Assembly (NCBI RefSeq): GCF_954871325.1
Contig: NC_088776.1
Span: 24,414,508 to 24,478,507 of the forward strand
Length of the DNA: 64,000 nt
Source of the DNA: Gordionus sp. m RMFG-2023
Lineage: Eukaryota; Nematomorpha; Gordioida; Chordodea; Parachordodidae
Direction of reading: 5' to 3'
Shown here in pieces: positions 1 to 10,847 of this stretch (position 1 is the stretch's first letter; each line of letters begins with the position of its first letter). Position numbers and translations under genes: made by a program. The notes beneath the pieces were generated by a model, which was not told the origin of the DNA, did not search any database, and saw only the letters and a program-made list of their open reading frames with translations.

Positions 1-1270
1 AAAAATAATTTAAAATCGAAGAATCTAAATTTCTTTTCTAATTTAAAAAAAATTTTAAGCCTAATAAACCATGATTTTTATTTTTATCTAAAAATTAAAA
101 TAGATTTATACATTTTATTTAACTTAAACCTGAACATTTAATTTCTTTTGGCTTTATCAAGAATTATCATTTAGGGCTCAAATGTCCAATTATCAAAATA
201 AACAGATTTTACATGAATATTCTGTTTAGTCTAGCGTATTAAGCTACTGAAAAATTCAGATCGAAATAATTAAGAATTTTAACAACAGTTCTAGAAACCG
301 GGGGGTCATATACCCAATTTTCTATCTGAAGGGTAAAGATAGTAATAGTCCTATTCTTTAAGGATATACAAGATTAAAGTGGAATGTAAAGAAGAAGGAA
401 TTTTTTTAAAAATAATAAGATAGTTATTATATAAATAATTATTATATAGGTGGAAATTTCCTTCTTTTTATAACCGTATTAGATTGAAATCTGAGTATAT
501 ATTTTTAGAAATTTTGGGTTGTCCTAATTTTACTACTTCAGTTATCGCACAATTGCAATATGATAATTCGAATGAAAAATATATTATGTTTAATGGCTTA
601 CTTTTCTAATTTAGAGAATAGCAAAAATTTAGACCAAAGATTCAAAATTGAAAATAATTATGATATAAATATTTTTAAATTTGTTATGCTGTTTGAGGAG
701 TCAGACTTCACCTTATTATTAATGAGTATGACATAATTATAGTTATATTTTAAACAATATGAATTATAATTTTTTATCAATAAGGATGAGAATTTTATTG
801 TTATGGAAACATTCAACTTGTTGTTCTCGACTTATCGCCATTATTTCCCTGGTATATAAAGCACATTCTCTCCGTAAATTATTCATCATTTTATTTTCCT
901 ATCGTATGCATAAAAATGTTCACTTGTCATGTATGGTACAACATTTTTATTCTCTGGAGACTAATTCTTAGTCCACTTCAATAATTATGGTATTTAAAAC
1001 TTTACATAAGATTGTGGGAGAATTTTGAGATTTAGTTTACTATAGCGAAAATAGATATCGAGGCTTTACCATATAATTAACATTGCACAATTTGTAATAT
1101 CGGGCATAAATAAATTCTTTTAAAAATTGGGCCGTTTTTAGCGAAAATATATATGTTGAATTATTTTAAAATTTTTAACGGGGAAAAGATTATTTGTTTT
1201 AAATAAAAGAAAATGATGAACTTATTCATTTTTAATGATAACAATATGCGAAAAAATTCCTAAATCGAAC
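1..1270. other. A+T-rich intergenic DNA, no gene recognised
   Basis: Only short open frames occur here, none with a recognisable domain or convincing codon pattern. A 70-codon frame at 759-971 has no family resemblance and is treated as chance. Confidence 0.5.
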
Positions 1271-1274
1271 CCAT

Positions 1275-1410
1275 TAACTGATATTAACCGTTATTAATTA
1301 CAGAATCAAATTTAAACCGTTGAATATTTTGTCACCCAAACTTGAAACTAATTTCTCAAAAGGTATCTGAACCGGTTTTAACCATTTGAGATCCTAACTC
1401 TTTTAAAGAT
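1275..1410. repeat. hAT-like subterminal repeat fragment, copy A
   Basis: This stretch contains runs such as TTTAAACCGTTGAA, GTCACCC and GAACCGGTTTTAACC. In reverse complement the same order of blocks recurs at 4490-4645, including the shared flank resembling CTAACTCTT. The two are diverged copies of one dispersed repeat in opposite orientation. AACCG/CGGTT-rich ends match the style of the hAT element at 39110-40627, so a hAT-derived fragment is inferred. No target duplication was found. Confidence 0.5.
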
Positions 1411-1564
1411 TATTTAATAATCAATTTTGATTGGTAGGTATCACTAAATATTTTATTGACATTTTTGTATATTACATAGGATTTATTTTTTCTCCTTTAG
1501 ACATAATAGAAGGGAATCTCGAATATATTTTAATTGTAAAAAAATACTTTTCTTTATTAAATTT

Positions 1565-1690
1565 TATACTAGAGGGCTCAAACACTGGGTTTTAAAGATT
1601 CAAACCTAACCGATCCATGAACCGTTATTTTTATCTGAACCAGAATTAATATTCGTCACGGTTTGGAATGAAATATTTTATAGGAGGTAA
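1565..1690. repeat. hAT-like subterminal repeat fragment
   Basis: AACCTAACCGATCC and CATGAACCGTTA motifs sit in an A+T-rich background, as in the other AACCG-type islands. It is too decayed to define ends. Confidence 0.3.
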
Positions 1691-1990
1691 AATAATCCTG
1701 AAAAAACCTCCATTAAAATAAAATCCGTCTTTTTTATCAAATTTCCACTTAAGATCGAATAATAAAGGCATATAGTTTGGATTATAATTTTACATTATAA
1801 TGGATCGCACTCTTTATAAGGTATAGAAAGATTAAAAAAATATATATTTTAATTATAATATTATAAAATAATATTTAAGTCGAAAAAAAATTATTAAAAA
1901 ACTTATTTTATTAATAAATTAAATTTTTTAATGGTTCTAATTCATCCTGGAAAAGTAATAAATGAAGTTTACTCATACACACCATAAAAA

Positions 1991-2945
1991 ATGCTTAAAA
2001 AGATAAGATGGCTTTGCTCAATATACTCATCTTTTAAATGTCATATAATATTATCATCAGAACTCCTAAATCAAGATCCGGTACTTGAAAAAGATCCATC
2101 ACATATTAATGGACTAGCGGTAATAAAATGCGTTGCCAATGTGAAGAAACGATGTGCAGACTCTTTAGCAAAATCTTTTCAAATTTATGAAGTTGTTATA
2201 AAATTAGATCATAGTGTTTATCAAAAGAGTCATTTAAAATAATTCTAAGTAATCATAAGGCAAAACACACTTCAAATCGTGAGAATTTATAAGACCTAGT
2301 TATTTGGATTTTGAAAAGTCTGCTATGAGCGTAACTAAAACTATCATTAGTATTTATTAATATATATTTTTTTAATTAGGGGATCATACCGTAATCAGAG
2401 GGTGCCCTTGATATTTGTGTCAAAATACAAATTGAAAAATTCAGAAACTAGGCCTGGGAGGGTTGATGGAACTCTAAGCTTCTTTTGAGGCATAATTGAC
2501 GGCTCAGCCTTTGTTCAATTATGCGATATGGCCATTGCAATGATATTCCAAAGAATGGTACTCCTAACAATGGAAAAATATTCTCAATTATTTTGATAAA
2601 TCAATGGAGTACTAAGGGAGGTCGCAAGAGACAATTTTTAGTCCTAGACATCTCTTTGAGCCTCGATATCCACTAGAAATTTGGAACGTTCAGAGTACCC
2701 TAACTGACAAAGAACGCACAAACAATCAAAGTGAAGGTTGGAACAATGGTTTTTCTAACCTAGTTAGAAATAAACACCCCAATCTGTGTATTGATTAAAA
2801 AAATGAAACCATAAAACTGGAACGATGGCGTGTTGGTAGATGGACACCGATTACAAAATCTCAATTATAATACCCAAGTACGGATAAAATGACTTTGCGA
2901 GGAATAATCTTGATAGGGCGTCATTCCAGATTTGATAAAAGCGAT
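1991..2945 (+). mobile_element. Decayed MULE-type transposase, copy 1
   Basis: The first 83 codons (1991-2242) encode INGLAVIKCVANVKKRCADS, resembling the region after the FLYWCH-type zinc finger in Mutator-like (MULE) transposases. Further on, in broken frames, come AFVQLCDMA-type sequence and, near 2700-2790, LTDKERTNNQSEGWNNGF followed by NKHPN. The latter corresponds to the MULE signature RTNN..EGW..F..L....HP. The same blocks occur in order at 17990-19115, and similarity continues non-coding to about 3080 (19250 in the other copy). Several in-frame stops and shifts make it a pseudogene. No terminal repeats were identified. Confidence 0.75.
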
Positions 2946-4139
2946 TGCTGTTAATATTAGATGTCAACTAATATCATAATAATTATTAAATTTAATATAT
3001 AAATAATTATGCCTTACCTGATAAAATAAAAACATCTTATTACAAAATTTACTCAAGCTTAGTTTATTAAATATCATGAATGATTATTATATTGAAAAAT
3101 ATAATTATAGGAGATAATTATTACGCAAATAAAAAAAATTTTCCGGGGGTTTAGTTAAAGGAAATTTTTTCTTGGGTTTTTTTCCATAGCGTATTTTCGG
3201 CAGTTTTTTTCCATCGCCAAAATACATATATACATATAAATTAAATGAGCTATTTTAATTAAAAAAAATATATAATTATAATGCCATGTTAAAAAAAAAT
3301 ATATATCCTTAATTTATGGATAATAAGATACTTATCTCACATATTGATACCGATATATAGCTTAAAGAAATATCATACAAACCTATAAAAAAATGTTTGA
3401 CGGTTGGTTTAAAAGTACGAATAGACTATTTCAGGGTTAATAGATTTATAATGACTGAATTTTCTATTTCAAGATATTGCGTACAATTTTAGTCTATTCA
3501 GCTATTTATTTAATATAACATACATAAATATTTTTCATCTTTAATCTATGCTGCCATAATTTAATATTCTCAAAAAGGCGACATTATTTATGATATAATA
3601 ATATATAATTAAGTTGATAGAGTTTGATACTTTTTTTTAAATCCAATTTATATTAATGTGGTTAGATTATACTTTTTACCAAAGTTATATAAAATACCAA
3701 CCAACCGAAAATGTGAATTATTAATTTAAAGTTATTTATGAATTGTTTATAAAAGGTCTTATTATGTGCTTTGAGATATTTTTCGCAACAATCAAATTGT
3801 TAAAGTCATTGACAAGACTTGTCAAATTTAAAGGATCGAAAAAATGTTCACAAAATGTTTTACATGCTATTATAGTATATGCCAATTATTTGAGCAATCA
3901 TCAACCTCCTATATTTTCGATTGTTCTTTGAAAGGGTTTACAAAAGGCAGTAAAAATTATTTAGAGTGATCAGACCAGGTTTGGAAAATAAATTCGGGAG
4001 ACCTGCCTGACTTATAAAGTATTTTAAATAATCTCTGAAAAGGGGTACCCCAGAAATTTAATTGACTATTTTAATAAACTTTATGTCGTTGCTATATTTT
4101 TCCTTAAGAAGCCCATTAGGATTGATTAATTTTCCATGA
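2946..4139. other. A+T-rich intergenic DNA with MULE 3' tail
   Basis: The first ~130 bp resemble the 3' flank of MULE copy 2, including a TTTGATGTCAAC-like block. The rest is very A+T-rich. A 62-codon open frame at 3743-3931 has no recognisable domain. Confidence 0.4.
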
Positions 4140-4265
4140 TCCAAACCGTAAAAAATATTGGTTCGGTTCACGTTTAAATAAAAATAATGATTAAGTTCGG
4201 TTCGTAAAGAATAATAATACCGGTTCGGTTTAAACCTTTTAAAACGGTTCAAACCTTTTCTCAAA
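4140..4265. repeat. hAT-like GGTTCGGTT repeat island
   Basis: Several copies of GGTTCGGTT and its variants (TTCGGTTCG, CCGGTTCGGTTTAAACC) are spaced by A+T-rich DNA. This is the subterminal style of the hAT element at 39110-40627. It is probably a terminal fragment of that family. Confidence 0.45.
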
Positions 4266-4489
4266 CAAGTGTATTAGAATTATGTTAAGGAAAACACATT
4301 TTTATTTTATCACTATTCTCTTAAAAAATAATATTTAACCGTATACGATTAAAATATTTTCATAATTCTCCTTTAAATTATATCTAATAAATTTTATGGC
4401 TGAGAACACTTCTATGAGCTAACCTGGGTAGCTAGCACCGTCAAATAACAATGTATAAAAAGTTGTAAAAATAATTACTGATACATATC

Positions 4490-4645
4490 AGTTAAACTGA
4501 TTTTTAATTCTTAAGAGTTAGAATATCAAAGGGTTCAAACCAGTTTACATATCTTTTTTGAGGTTCGGGTGACAAATTTTTAACCGTTCAGGTTATGTAA
4601 ATAAATTAATACAGGTTTAACGGTTCGGTTTGAATCTCTGAATTT
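4490..4645. repeat. hAT-like subterminal repeat fragment, copy B
   Basis: This is an inverted, diverged counterpart of 1275-1410, sharing the GGTTCAAACC, GGGTGACAAA and ACGGTTCGGTTTGAA blocks. The ends resemble hAT termini (CAAAGGGTTC at one side, AATCTCTG at the other), but the flanking 8 bp do not match. Confidence 0.45.
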
Positions 4646-5196
4646 TATTGATAATAAAAACATTAAAAAAATACAAAGCATAAAATAAGTTATATATCAA
4701 TTTTAAAAATTTTATTTAATCTTTAACATAATATTTTCCAAAAGGTGTTCCGTCATTTTAGAATATTTAAAATGAACGCATGCCAGTTCAAGAATCTACA
4801 TGCTTTTTTGTCTTCAACCAAACCCGAACCAAACCTGGTCTAAAATTTTAGCGGGCTTACAAGTTTGGGTAGTACAGATTTCTAAAAATAATATTGTAAA
4901 AAATCAAATTAATACAAAATAGCAATTGTAAGATTAAATTGTCCAGTGATATGTAATAAAGGATTTATTCAAATTATCATTATGATAGTATAAATTATAT
5001 CAAAAATGAGTAGTTACACTAACAAGATAGGTGGGTTATTTATTTAATATATAAGAAGGTATCTGCTGTTATGATGTATTTATATACCATTAATTAGATC
5101 GCATATACTGCATAAGTAAAGTATGTAATGTTAATTGATATATTAAATCTAAATAATATTGTTTTGATAAAGTACTAATCCTATACAATAATTTAA
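4646..5196. other. A+T-rich DNA upstream of the zinc-finger gene
   Basis: No coding exon was recognised. The open frame starting at 5197 has no ATG before 5497, so an upstream first exon of the zinc-finger gene probably lies here or further 5', but no convincing donor site was found. Confidence 0.35.
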
Positions 5197-7278
5197 CAAA
5201 TTTTAATAAAATACAATTTAAAGCTCAAACCAAACGATATACACACTGAAATTTATCAATTATTTTTTGGCTCAAACAATGAAAAAATCTTCCCCGGTGC
5301 TAACAAAAGAAATTTCAATATTAACTCATTATTACATGATGGAGTATCACCTAGTGAAGAATCTGGCATCAACAAGCATGCCAATCTCTTATCGCCATGT
5401 TCATCGCTCAAAGCTCTGGAAGAAGAAAAAACATATATTATACCTAAAAATTTTATACCATGTAAAAAGTTAAGTAAAAAATTACACCAATTCGAAATGG
5501 ACTCATATCAAACCAGTGAATCTATATATAACTTTACCGATGAGATTAATCTAAAGCCGGTAGAGAGATTGGTGCAGCGTAAAAATAATTTTGATCCGCG
5601 ATACAGGGATTCCGAAACAATTGACAAAAACATTTCATCGCCTGTTACTAAATATATAACAGAAGTTGATTATGTGAATCTAAAGATTTCAAAAGATAAT
5701 TATTGCGTAAACGATATCAAAGCACATAGCTCACATTATATCCCTTTAGATGAGGTTGATAAAATGTTTAACGGTAATCAGAACATGTTAGATACGCATA
5801 GAAAAATAAATGGTTATTGCAGTGAAAATATATTCGTAAATATTGAGAATGATAAGTTAATCGTGAATATTAGTAATGGCCCCCAGATTGTAAACAAACA
5901 TTATGATTCAATTGAAAATGGTGATGGTGTAACCCCTACCTGTATCTTATCTCACATAAATGATTATACTGGGCTGAAGATAAAAAACGAGTTCAACTTT
6001 AAAAAGAATAGATACAGCATAGACGAGATACTTAAAACTACAGAAGCTAATAAAATCAATATTTTTTCTAGAACGAATGAGAGGGTGTATAGTTCCATAC
6101 CCTTTAGCAACATATCCCCCTTCAATAATAAAGGTAACAAGAAAAAACATAATTTTAATAAGGGTCCACTAGGGTCACTCTTTACAACATTTAAAGCAAC
6201 TAACAGAAAACTTCAATCCAATATTTACAATAATTATGTCCCCGAGATTAACTACTCTTATCCTTACTTATTTCCATCAGTATTACCGCGACATAGTAAA
6301 AAAATGCTCAATCCTTACCAAGCTTTCATTGCAAACGAATCGTTTGTTCCAAGCAGCCTTCATGGCAGCCATACACACAGTATTCATCAAAGCCCTCTCT
6401 ATGATAATTTGTGGAAATCAAACAATATACCTATAAATTTTAACGATAGCCTTGTATCATCGATGTTCACTTCGGAGGACTTGAAGAGATTAAATCTCTC
6501 TCAATCAGCTTCAAATTCTTTGTATTCCTGCACCACGTCGAATTTATCAACAATACCGCATTCTATCGAGACTTCTGAAGATAAATCCACAAAGAAACGA
6601 GGCAGCAAAATTCAGTTTTTTAATGATTGGAGGTTAGAGCGCGATAAGTGTGGCCGATTTACTAAACACAACAACTATACAAGCCACAGGAAAGAGTTAT
6701 TAGAAAAGTTGAGAAACGGCATTACCCTAAAGTGCGAATTATGTGGACAAACTTTTCATTCTCTCAAAGGCTACATCGATCATGAAAACAAATTGCCCTG
6801 CATGAAACGTTCCACAGGTTCCGGAAAAAAGAGGGGACGACCCCGAAAAGTCGGAGGTATCATGATTTTGGCTAGGGACATGAAGAAAATTGTCAAAAAT
6901 TCTGAAAGAATGAAGTATCATCAAAACTCAAAACCTCACATTATAGGCGAAAGCTATTGTTATCTTGGAAGTCAAGGCAATTATATGCATAATAGTGTCA
7001 CTAATGTTAATGCCAATTGTAATGAACATAAGTATTTTCCTTGCAACCCTCAACGCCACTTCCCTTTTTATCCAAATTGGTTTCCCTATTTTATGTATAA
7101 TACTTCTCACCCGAACGAAAATCTTTTTCAACATTGGCCCACTTATTACCCCAGGAGTTTATATCATAAAAATATATCTAATTCTTGTAATTATAACCCT
7201 ATTAAGACACATGCAGAGTTTATTCATACCCCTGGATGGCGCTCGTCTTCCTCTGTTTTACATTCTTCTCAAAATTAA
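5197..7278 (+). CDS. Probable repressor: eh1 motifs, C2HC zinc finger, AT-hook
   Basis: A nuclear, DNA-binding transcriptional repressor is inferred. The frame is open from 5197 to the stop at 7276-7278. The first in-frame ATG is 5497 (593 residues from there), but coding-like sequence extends upstream, so this is probably the last exon. A plausible acceptor is the AG at 5222-5223. Upstream of the ATG, FNINSLL (5314-5334) fits the eh1 consensus FxIxxLL, which binds Groucho/TLE co-repressors. A second eh1-like site, YSIDEIL, is at residues 173-179. A zinc finger with Cys413, Cys416, His429 and Cys435 (CELCGQTF...) is followed by an AT-hook-like KKRGRPRK at 444-451. The C-terminus is rich in Tyr, Pro, Asn and His. 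I do not recognise the orthologous gene; a Cys as the fourth ligand makes it C2HC rather than C2H2. Confidence 0.8.
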   Translation, partial: QILIKYNLKLKPNDIHTEIYQLFFGSNNEKIFPGANKRNFNINSLLHDGVSPSEESGINKHANLLSPCSSLKALEEEKTYIIPKNFIPCKKLSKKLHQFEMDSYQTSESIYNFTDEINLKPVERLVQRKNNFDPRYRDSETIDKNISSPVTKYITEVDYVNLKISKDNYCVNDIKAHSSHYIPLDEVDKMFNGNQNMLDTHRKINGYCSENIFVNIENDKLIVNISNGPQIVNKHYDSIENGDGVTPTCILSHINDYTGLKIKNEFNFKKNRYSIDEILKTTEANKINIFSRTNERVYSSIPFSNISPFNNKGNKKKHNFNKGPLGSLFTTFKATNRKLQSNIYNNYVPEINYSYPYLFPSVLPRHSKKMLNPYQAFIANESFVPSSLHGSHTHSIHQSPLYDNLWKSNNIPINFNDSLVSSMFTSEDLKRLNLSQSASNSLYSCTTSNLSTIPHSIETSEDKSTKKRGSKIQFFNDWRLERDKCGRFTKHNNYTSHRKELLEKLRNGITLKCELCGQTFHSLKGYIDHENKLPCMKRSTGSGKKRGRPRKVGGIMILARDMKKIVKNSERMKYHQNSKPHIIGESYCYLGSQGNYMHNSVTNVNANCNEHKYFPCNPQRHFPFYPNWFPYFMYNTSHPNENLFQHWPTYYPRSLYHKNISNSCNYNPIKTHAEFIHTPGWRSSSSVLHSSQN

Positions 7279-8185
7279 TGTATACATTACATTCAACCTT
7301 ACATTAACCCACTTCAGAACTAGCTCAATTATCATACCCATTTTAACTCTAAATTATTAATTTTTTTAGTATAACAAAATTGAGTCACCTGATTAATTGA
7401 AATATACTTAATCTTTTATGCATGTAATTCGAAAATTATCATTATTTTAAATTAGTAAAACACGTTTTCGTTTAATTTTTATCATTATTATAGGATAAAA
7501 ATATTAAAATTAAATAACGAATTCGACATTTTATCTAAAGATCACGTTTTTATATTTAAAAAAAAACAGTTTCCATAATAAACCAACCAACACCTAGTCG
7601 CATCATATTTTTTTAATATACATAAACGAACACTAAATTTTTATTACATATTATACAAAAATTTACCATCAAAATTAGTATTATTTAGCATAAATTTTTT
7701 TAAATATTATATTTTGTAAGTCGATTATAACTTGTCACAAAAAATTTATATATATGAAATTAAATTATTGTGAAATTCAAAACAAATAAAATTTAATTCT
7801 GACTATACATTCCTTAGGGATTTATTGGGAAAATTAATTTACATATAATTACTTTTACTACTATACACACAATTTGAGCTAAATTAATACAAAAAGTGAT
7901 AATTCAAAAGAATGTTTCTTGTAGAGGTGATGGTGATAGAGAAAATCGGGACAAAATGGCAAGGATTTTGTTTCTTTTCCTAATAATGTTTTTGTACAGA
8001 TCAAAATTTAAAACAATTATATCCTTAGGTAACACGAGCATTGCTTTAGATTAGTAAAGATAATGGTTCGGAACAATTTGGAGCCTATTTTAAAAGACAG
8101 AACTGATTCTAGAGATAAAACGGGAACTGATTCTAGGTAAACAGAACTGTAGACCGCACAGACAAAACTGGAACGTGGTCCGGAC
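7279..8185. other. A+T-rich DNA downstream of the zinc-finger gene
   Basis: No gene was recognised. The 3' untranslated region of the zinc-finger gene must begin here; AATAAA-like hexamers are too common in this composition to choose one. Confidence 0.4.
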
Positions 8186-8501
8186 TAATGATGCGAAGAA
8201 CTGGAAATATTAAATTATGACGATTGTCTTGATACCAACAACTTTATAACTATCAGAGACCCTGCAGCGGTACTATTTGCACGGCTGGGCCCGAATTTAT
8301 AAAAATCTGTTATGTGTAATTTATCATGTTTTGTTTTATATAGACATTCAAAACCTTAAAAAATTTAAACTGGGCCAATTTTTAGAAAAAAATCCGGGCC
8401 CAGCCGTGCAATAGTACCGCTGCAGGATCTCTGATAGTTATAAAGTTGTTGGTATCAAGACAATCGTCATAATTTAATATTTCCAGTTCTTCGCATCATT
8501 A
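8186..8501. repeat. Near-perfect 108-bp inverted repeat with hAT-like core
   Basis: The left arm is 8186-8293 and the right arm 8395-8501, separated by about 100 bp. By hand alignment the arms differ at only two positions (one substitution, one 1-bp indel). Inside each arm is a hAT-like terminus beginning CAGAGACCCTGCAG (8254) or CAGAGATCCTGCAG (mirror, ending 8433). The symmetry continues about 68 bp outside these termini, so the flanks (ATAACTAT and ATAGTTAT) are inverted rather than a direct target duplication. Either the element has very long terminal inverted repeats, or one hAT end plus flanking DNA was duplicated in inverted form. A transcript would fold into a long hairpin. Confidence 0.85.
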
Positions 8502-10743
8502 TTTTTAGAAGGTATATTATTAAAACGAAAATAATCACACTCTTCAAAAGACGATGAATTTGATTGTCAAATGTATTAACCTTATCCTTAAAAATAGCAA
8601 GCGCTTTATCAAGCAACAGATTCTGCAAATATTTTTTTTATCGTCATTATCAACCAATCTAATTCTAAAACAAAGATTTAAAATAGTGGTTAAAAAGCCA
8701 TTTTAAATTCATAATTAAATTAAAAATACTTTCAAATCTTTCATTCAACCAAAATTCGATGGGATGAACGAGTGGTAAGCAAAAATGAATCGGGTTGATG
8801 TAAATCATTTATACTTGTTTTTATAACAAATAAAATTGAAATCCACTCCCTAATACAAAATTTTGGACCTGCGTTTATCAATAGCTATTGCTAAGGGATA
8901 CATTGCTTTAGAATATTCCTCAGAATTATCTTTTAAGCCATTATTGGTGTTATATTAAAGCAGAAGAAATCTATAAACATTTTTTGAGATCTATTTATAA
9001 GTATTATTATTAATGTTAATATATTCCTGAAAAAATTGAACAAATTATTAATTGGGGAAGATATCATTATGATTAATAATTATTAGTGGGAGATTAAAAA
9101 AAAATGTTTTAATAGTTTAAGTGGGATTTAAATTAAATATTTAACCTTTTAAATTAAATAAACATTTAGATATATAAAATAATTAAAAACATCTGTAGCT
9201 TTTTCTTATTAAATAGTTAAAAATACAGCTCATATTAAAAAAGTATTTAAGATATAGATTCAAGTTACTTTTTTAAAATGCATGCAAGGAATACAAAAAT
9301 ATCTTGTTTAAAATACAAATATTTGCGATATTTCCTAACCCTGAATCTAACATACATATTGTTAAAGTACGTACGGAGACTTAAAAATTTCTCGAAATTT
9401 AACCATTTGAATTTCCTAAACCTAACCTTAAATATTTTATCATAGTTTAAATTTATATGATAGATTTAACACAATATATCAACAAAAACGTAGAAACTAA
9501 TTTTGTGTAATAAAACTTAAATAGATTCTGAAGCTTCTTAATATTGTTTATACTTATGATATAATTATAAAAGGATAATATATAATTTCTATCGTTCAAG
9601 CTGGAGATCGATTTCAAAAGCCAAACCGCAAAACTGATTTTAAATAGCGAGTCGCGGGTCGGTCTAAACCGAGAAAACCGCGTTATTGACCTACTATTTT
9701 ATAATTATATCTCTAAAATATAAAATTACTTAAAATAAGGCTTATTAAAACTTGACTTTAACTAATTAAACTGGTAAGCGGAAGATAATTCACTGGGAAA
9801 AAACCCATTTTTTTTTCTTGAAGAGGGGGGATAGTTATTTTTGATAATTTTATAAAATTTCAGAATATTTTCCTGGAGAATTAATCATCTTCCGTAATAC
9901 GTTTACATTATAAATTTACTCATTCATCGTATTTCTATTTATAAGTGATGTTCAAAAATATTATAGGATTTGTTAAATTTTATATGGGAATTTTCGTTAA
10001 ATTTTATATGGGAATTTTAAAGGTAACAAAAATAATTATAAACTTCATAAGGAAATATTGTCATAAAAAAACTTTTATTATATTATGAATTAATTTTTAT
10101 AATAAATTATATTAATATGAAAAAAATGTATATTCATTTGACAAAGTAAAGAATTAAAATATAAATTTAAAAGACTGTTTGATAAAATGAACATTTAAAT
10201 TGAATAAAAATCAAAGGATTTATAATAAATATTATTTGTAAATGCTCCGCAATATATTGTATATTAGACCGGGTCCCCGAATATGATTGAATTTAAAAAA
10301 TACTGAATTAAAATGCAAATAAACATTATATTAAATTACAAGATTTTTCATCTAAAGATAAAACTCATCAAAGGACTAGAGTTGTAATATAAAATAATAT
10401 TTTTTATTTTTATAATGTCAATCATTTAACATTTAACTATTATTTTGGTATTTGAAAACATTTTGCTTATTTTATTTATCCGCTTGTTCCTTTAATAGAT
10501 GGAGAGATCTTAAAATGATTGTTAATTTAAGCTAAATAAAAATATGAGTAAACTAACGCGAACGTGACTAAAAAATATTTAAAATATTAGATACGATGTT
10601 GTTTATCAAAAAAGAGATCAATTAAACATATAAAATATTTGCAAAATTTAAAAAAATATGATATTTAGAAACTTTGGCAAAGAGTATGATATTGAATATA
10701 TTATATGATATAATGACTTTAAACATGTTTGATGAGAATATAT
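8502..10743. other. Gene-free repeat-bearing stretch
   Basis: No exon was recognised. About 9340-9710 is a diverged copy of a dispersed repeat also seen at about 47670-47960: shared blocks include CATTTGAATTTCCTAAAC and an ending with AAACCGAGAAAACCG or AGGAGAAAACCG. A 24-bp unit (GTTAAATTTTATATGGGAAT...) is duplicated in tandem at 9972-10019. Confidence 0.45.
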
Positions 10744-10847
10744 TCAACTTTGAACGATTTGATTTTTTTTATGAAGAATTCTTTTAAGATCTTTGGACAT
10801 ATAATATGGTTTTTGAGGACTTCCATCATTCCTCTCGCAATCTTCCA
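10744..10847 (-). CDS. SLC44 terminal exon
   Basis: It encodes EDCERNDGSPQKPYYMSKDL, then KRIL, KKN and a stop at 10744-10746. It matches the cytosolic C-terminus LEDLERNnGS..PYYMSk.L.kIL.KKN. The intron before it is 2.2 kb. Confidence 0.96.

Noticed and set aside
5267-5473. 68-residue plus-strand frame beginning MAQTMKKSS
   Set aside because: It overlaps the better-supported frame of the zinc-finger gene, which is open through the same bases and contains the eh1 motif.
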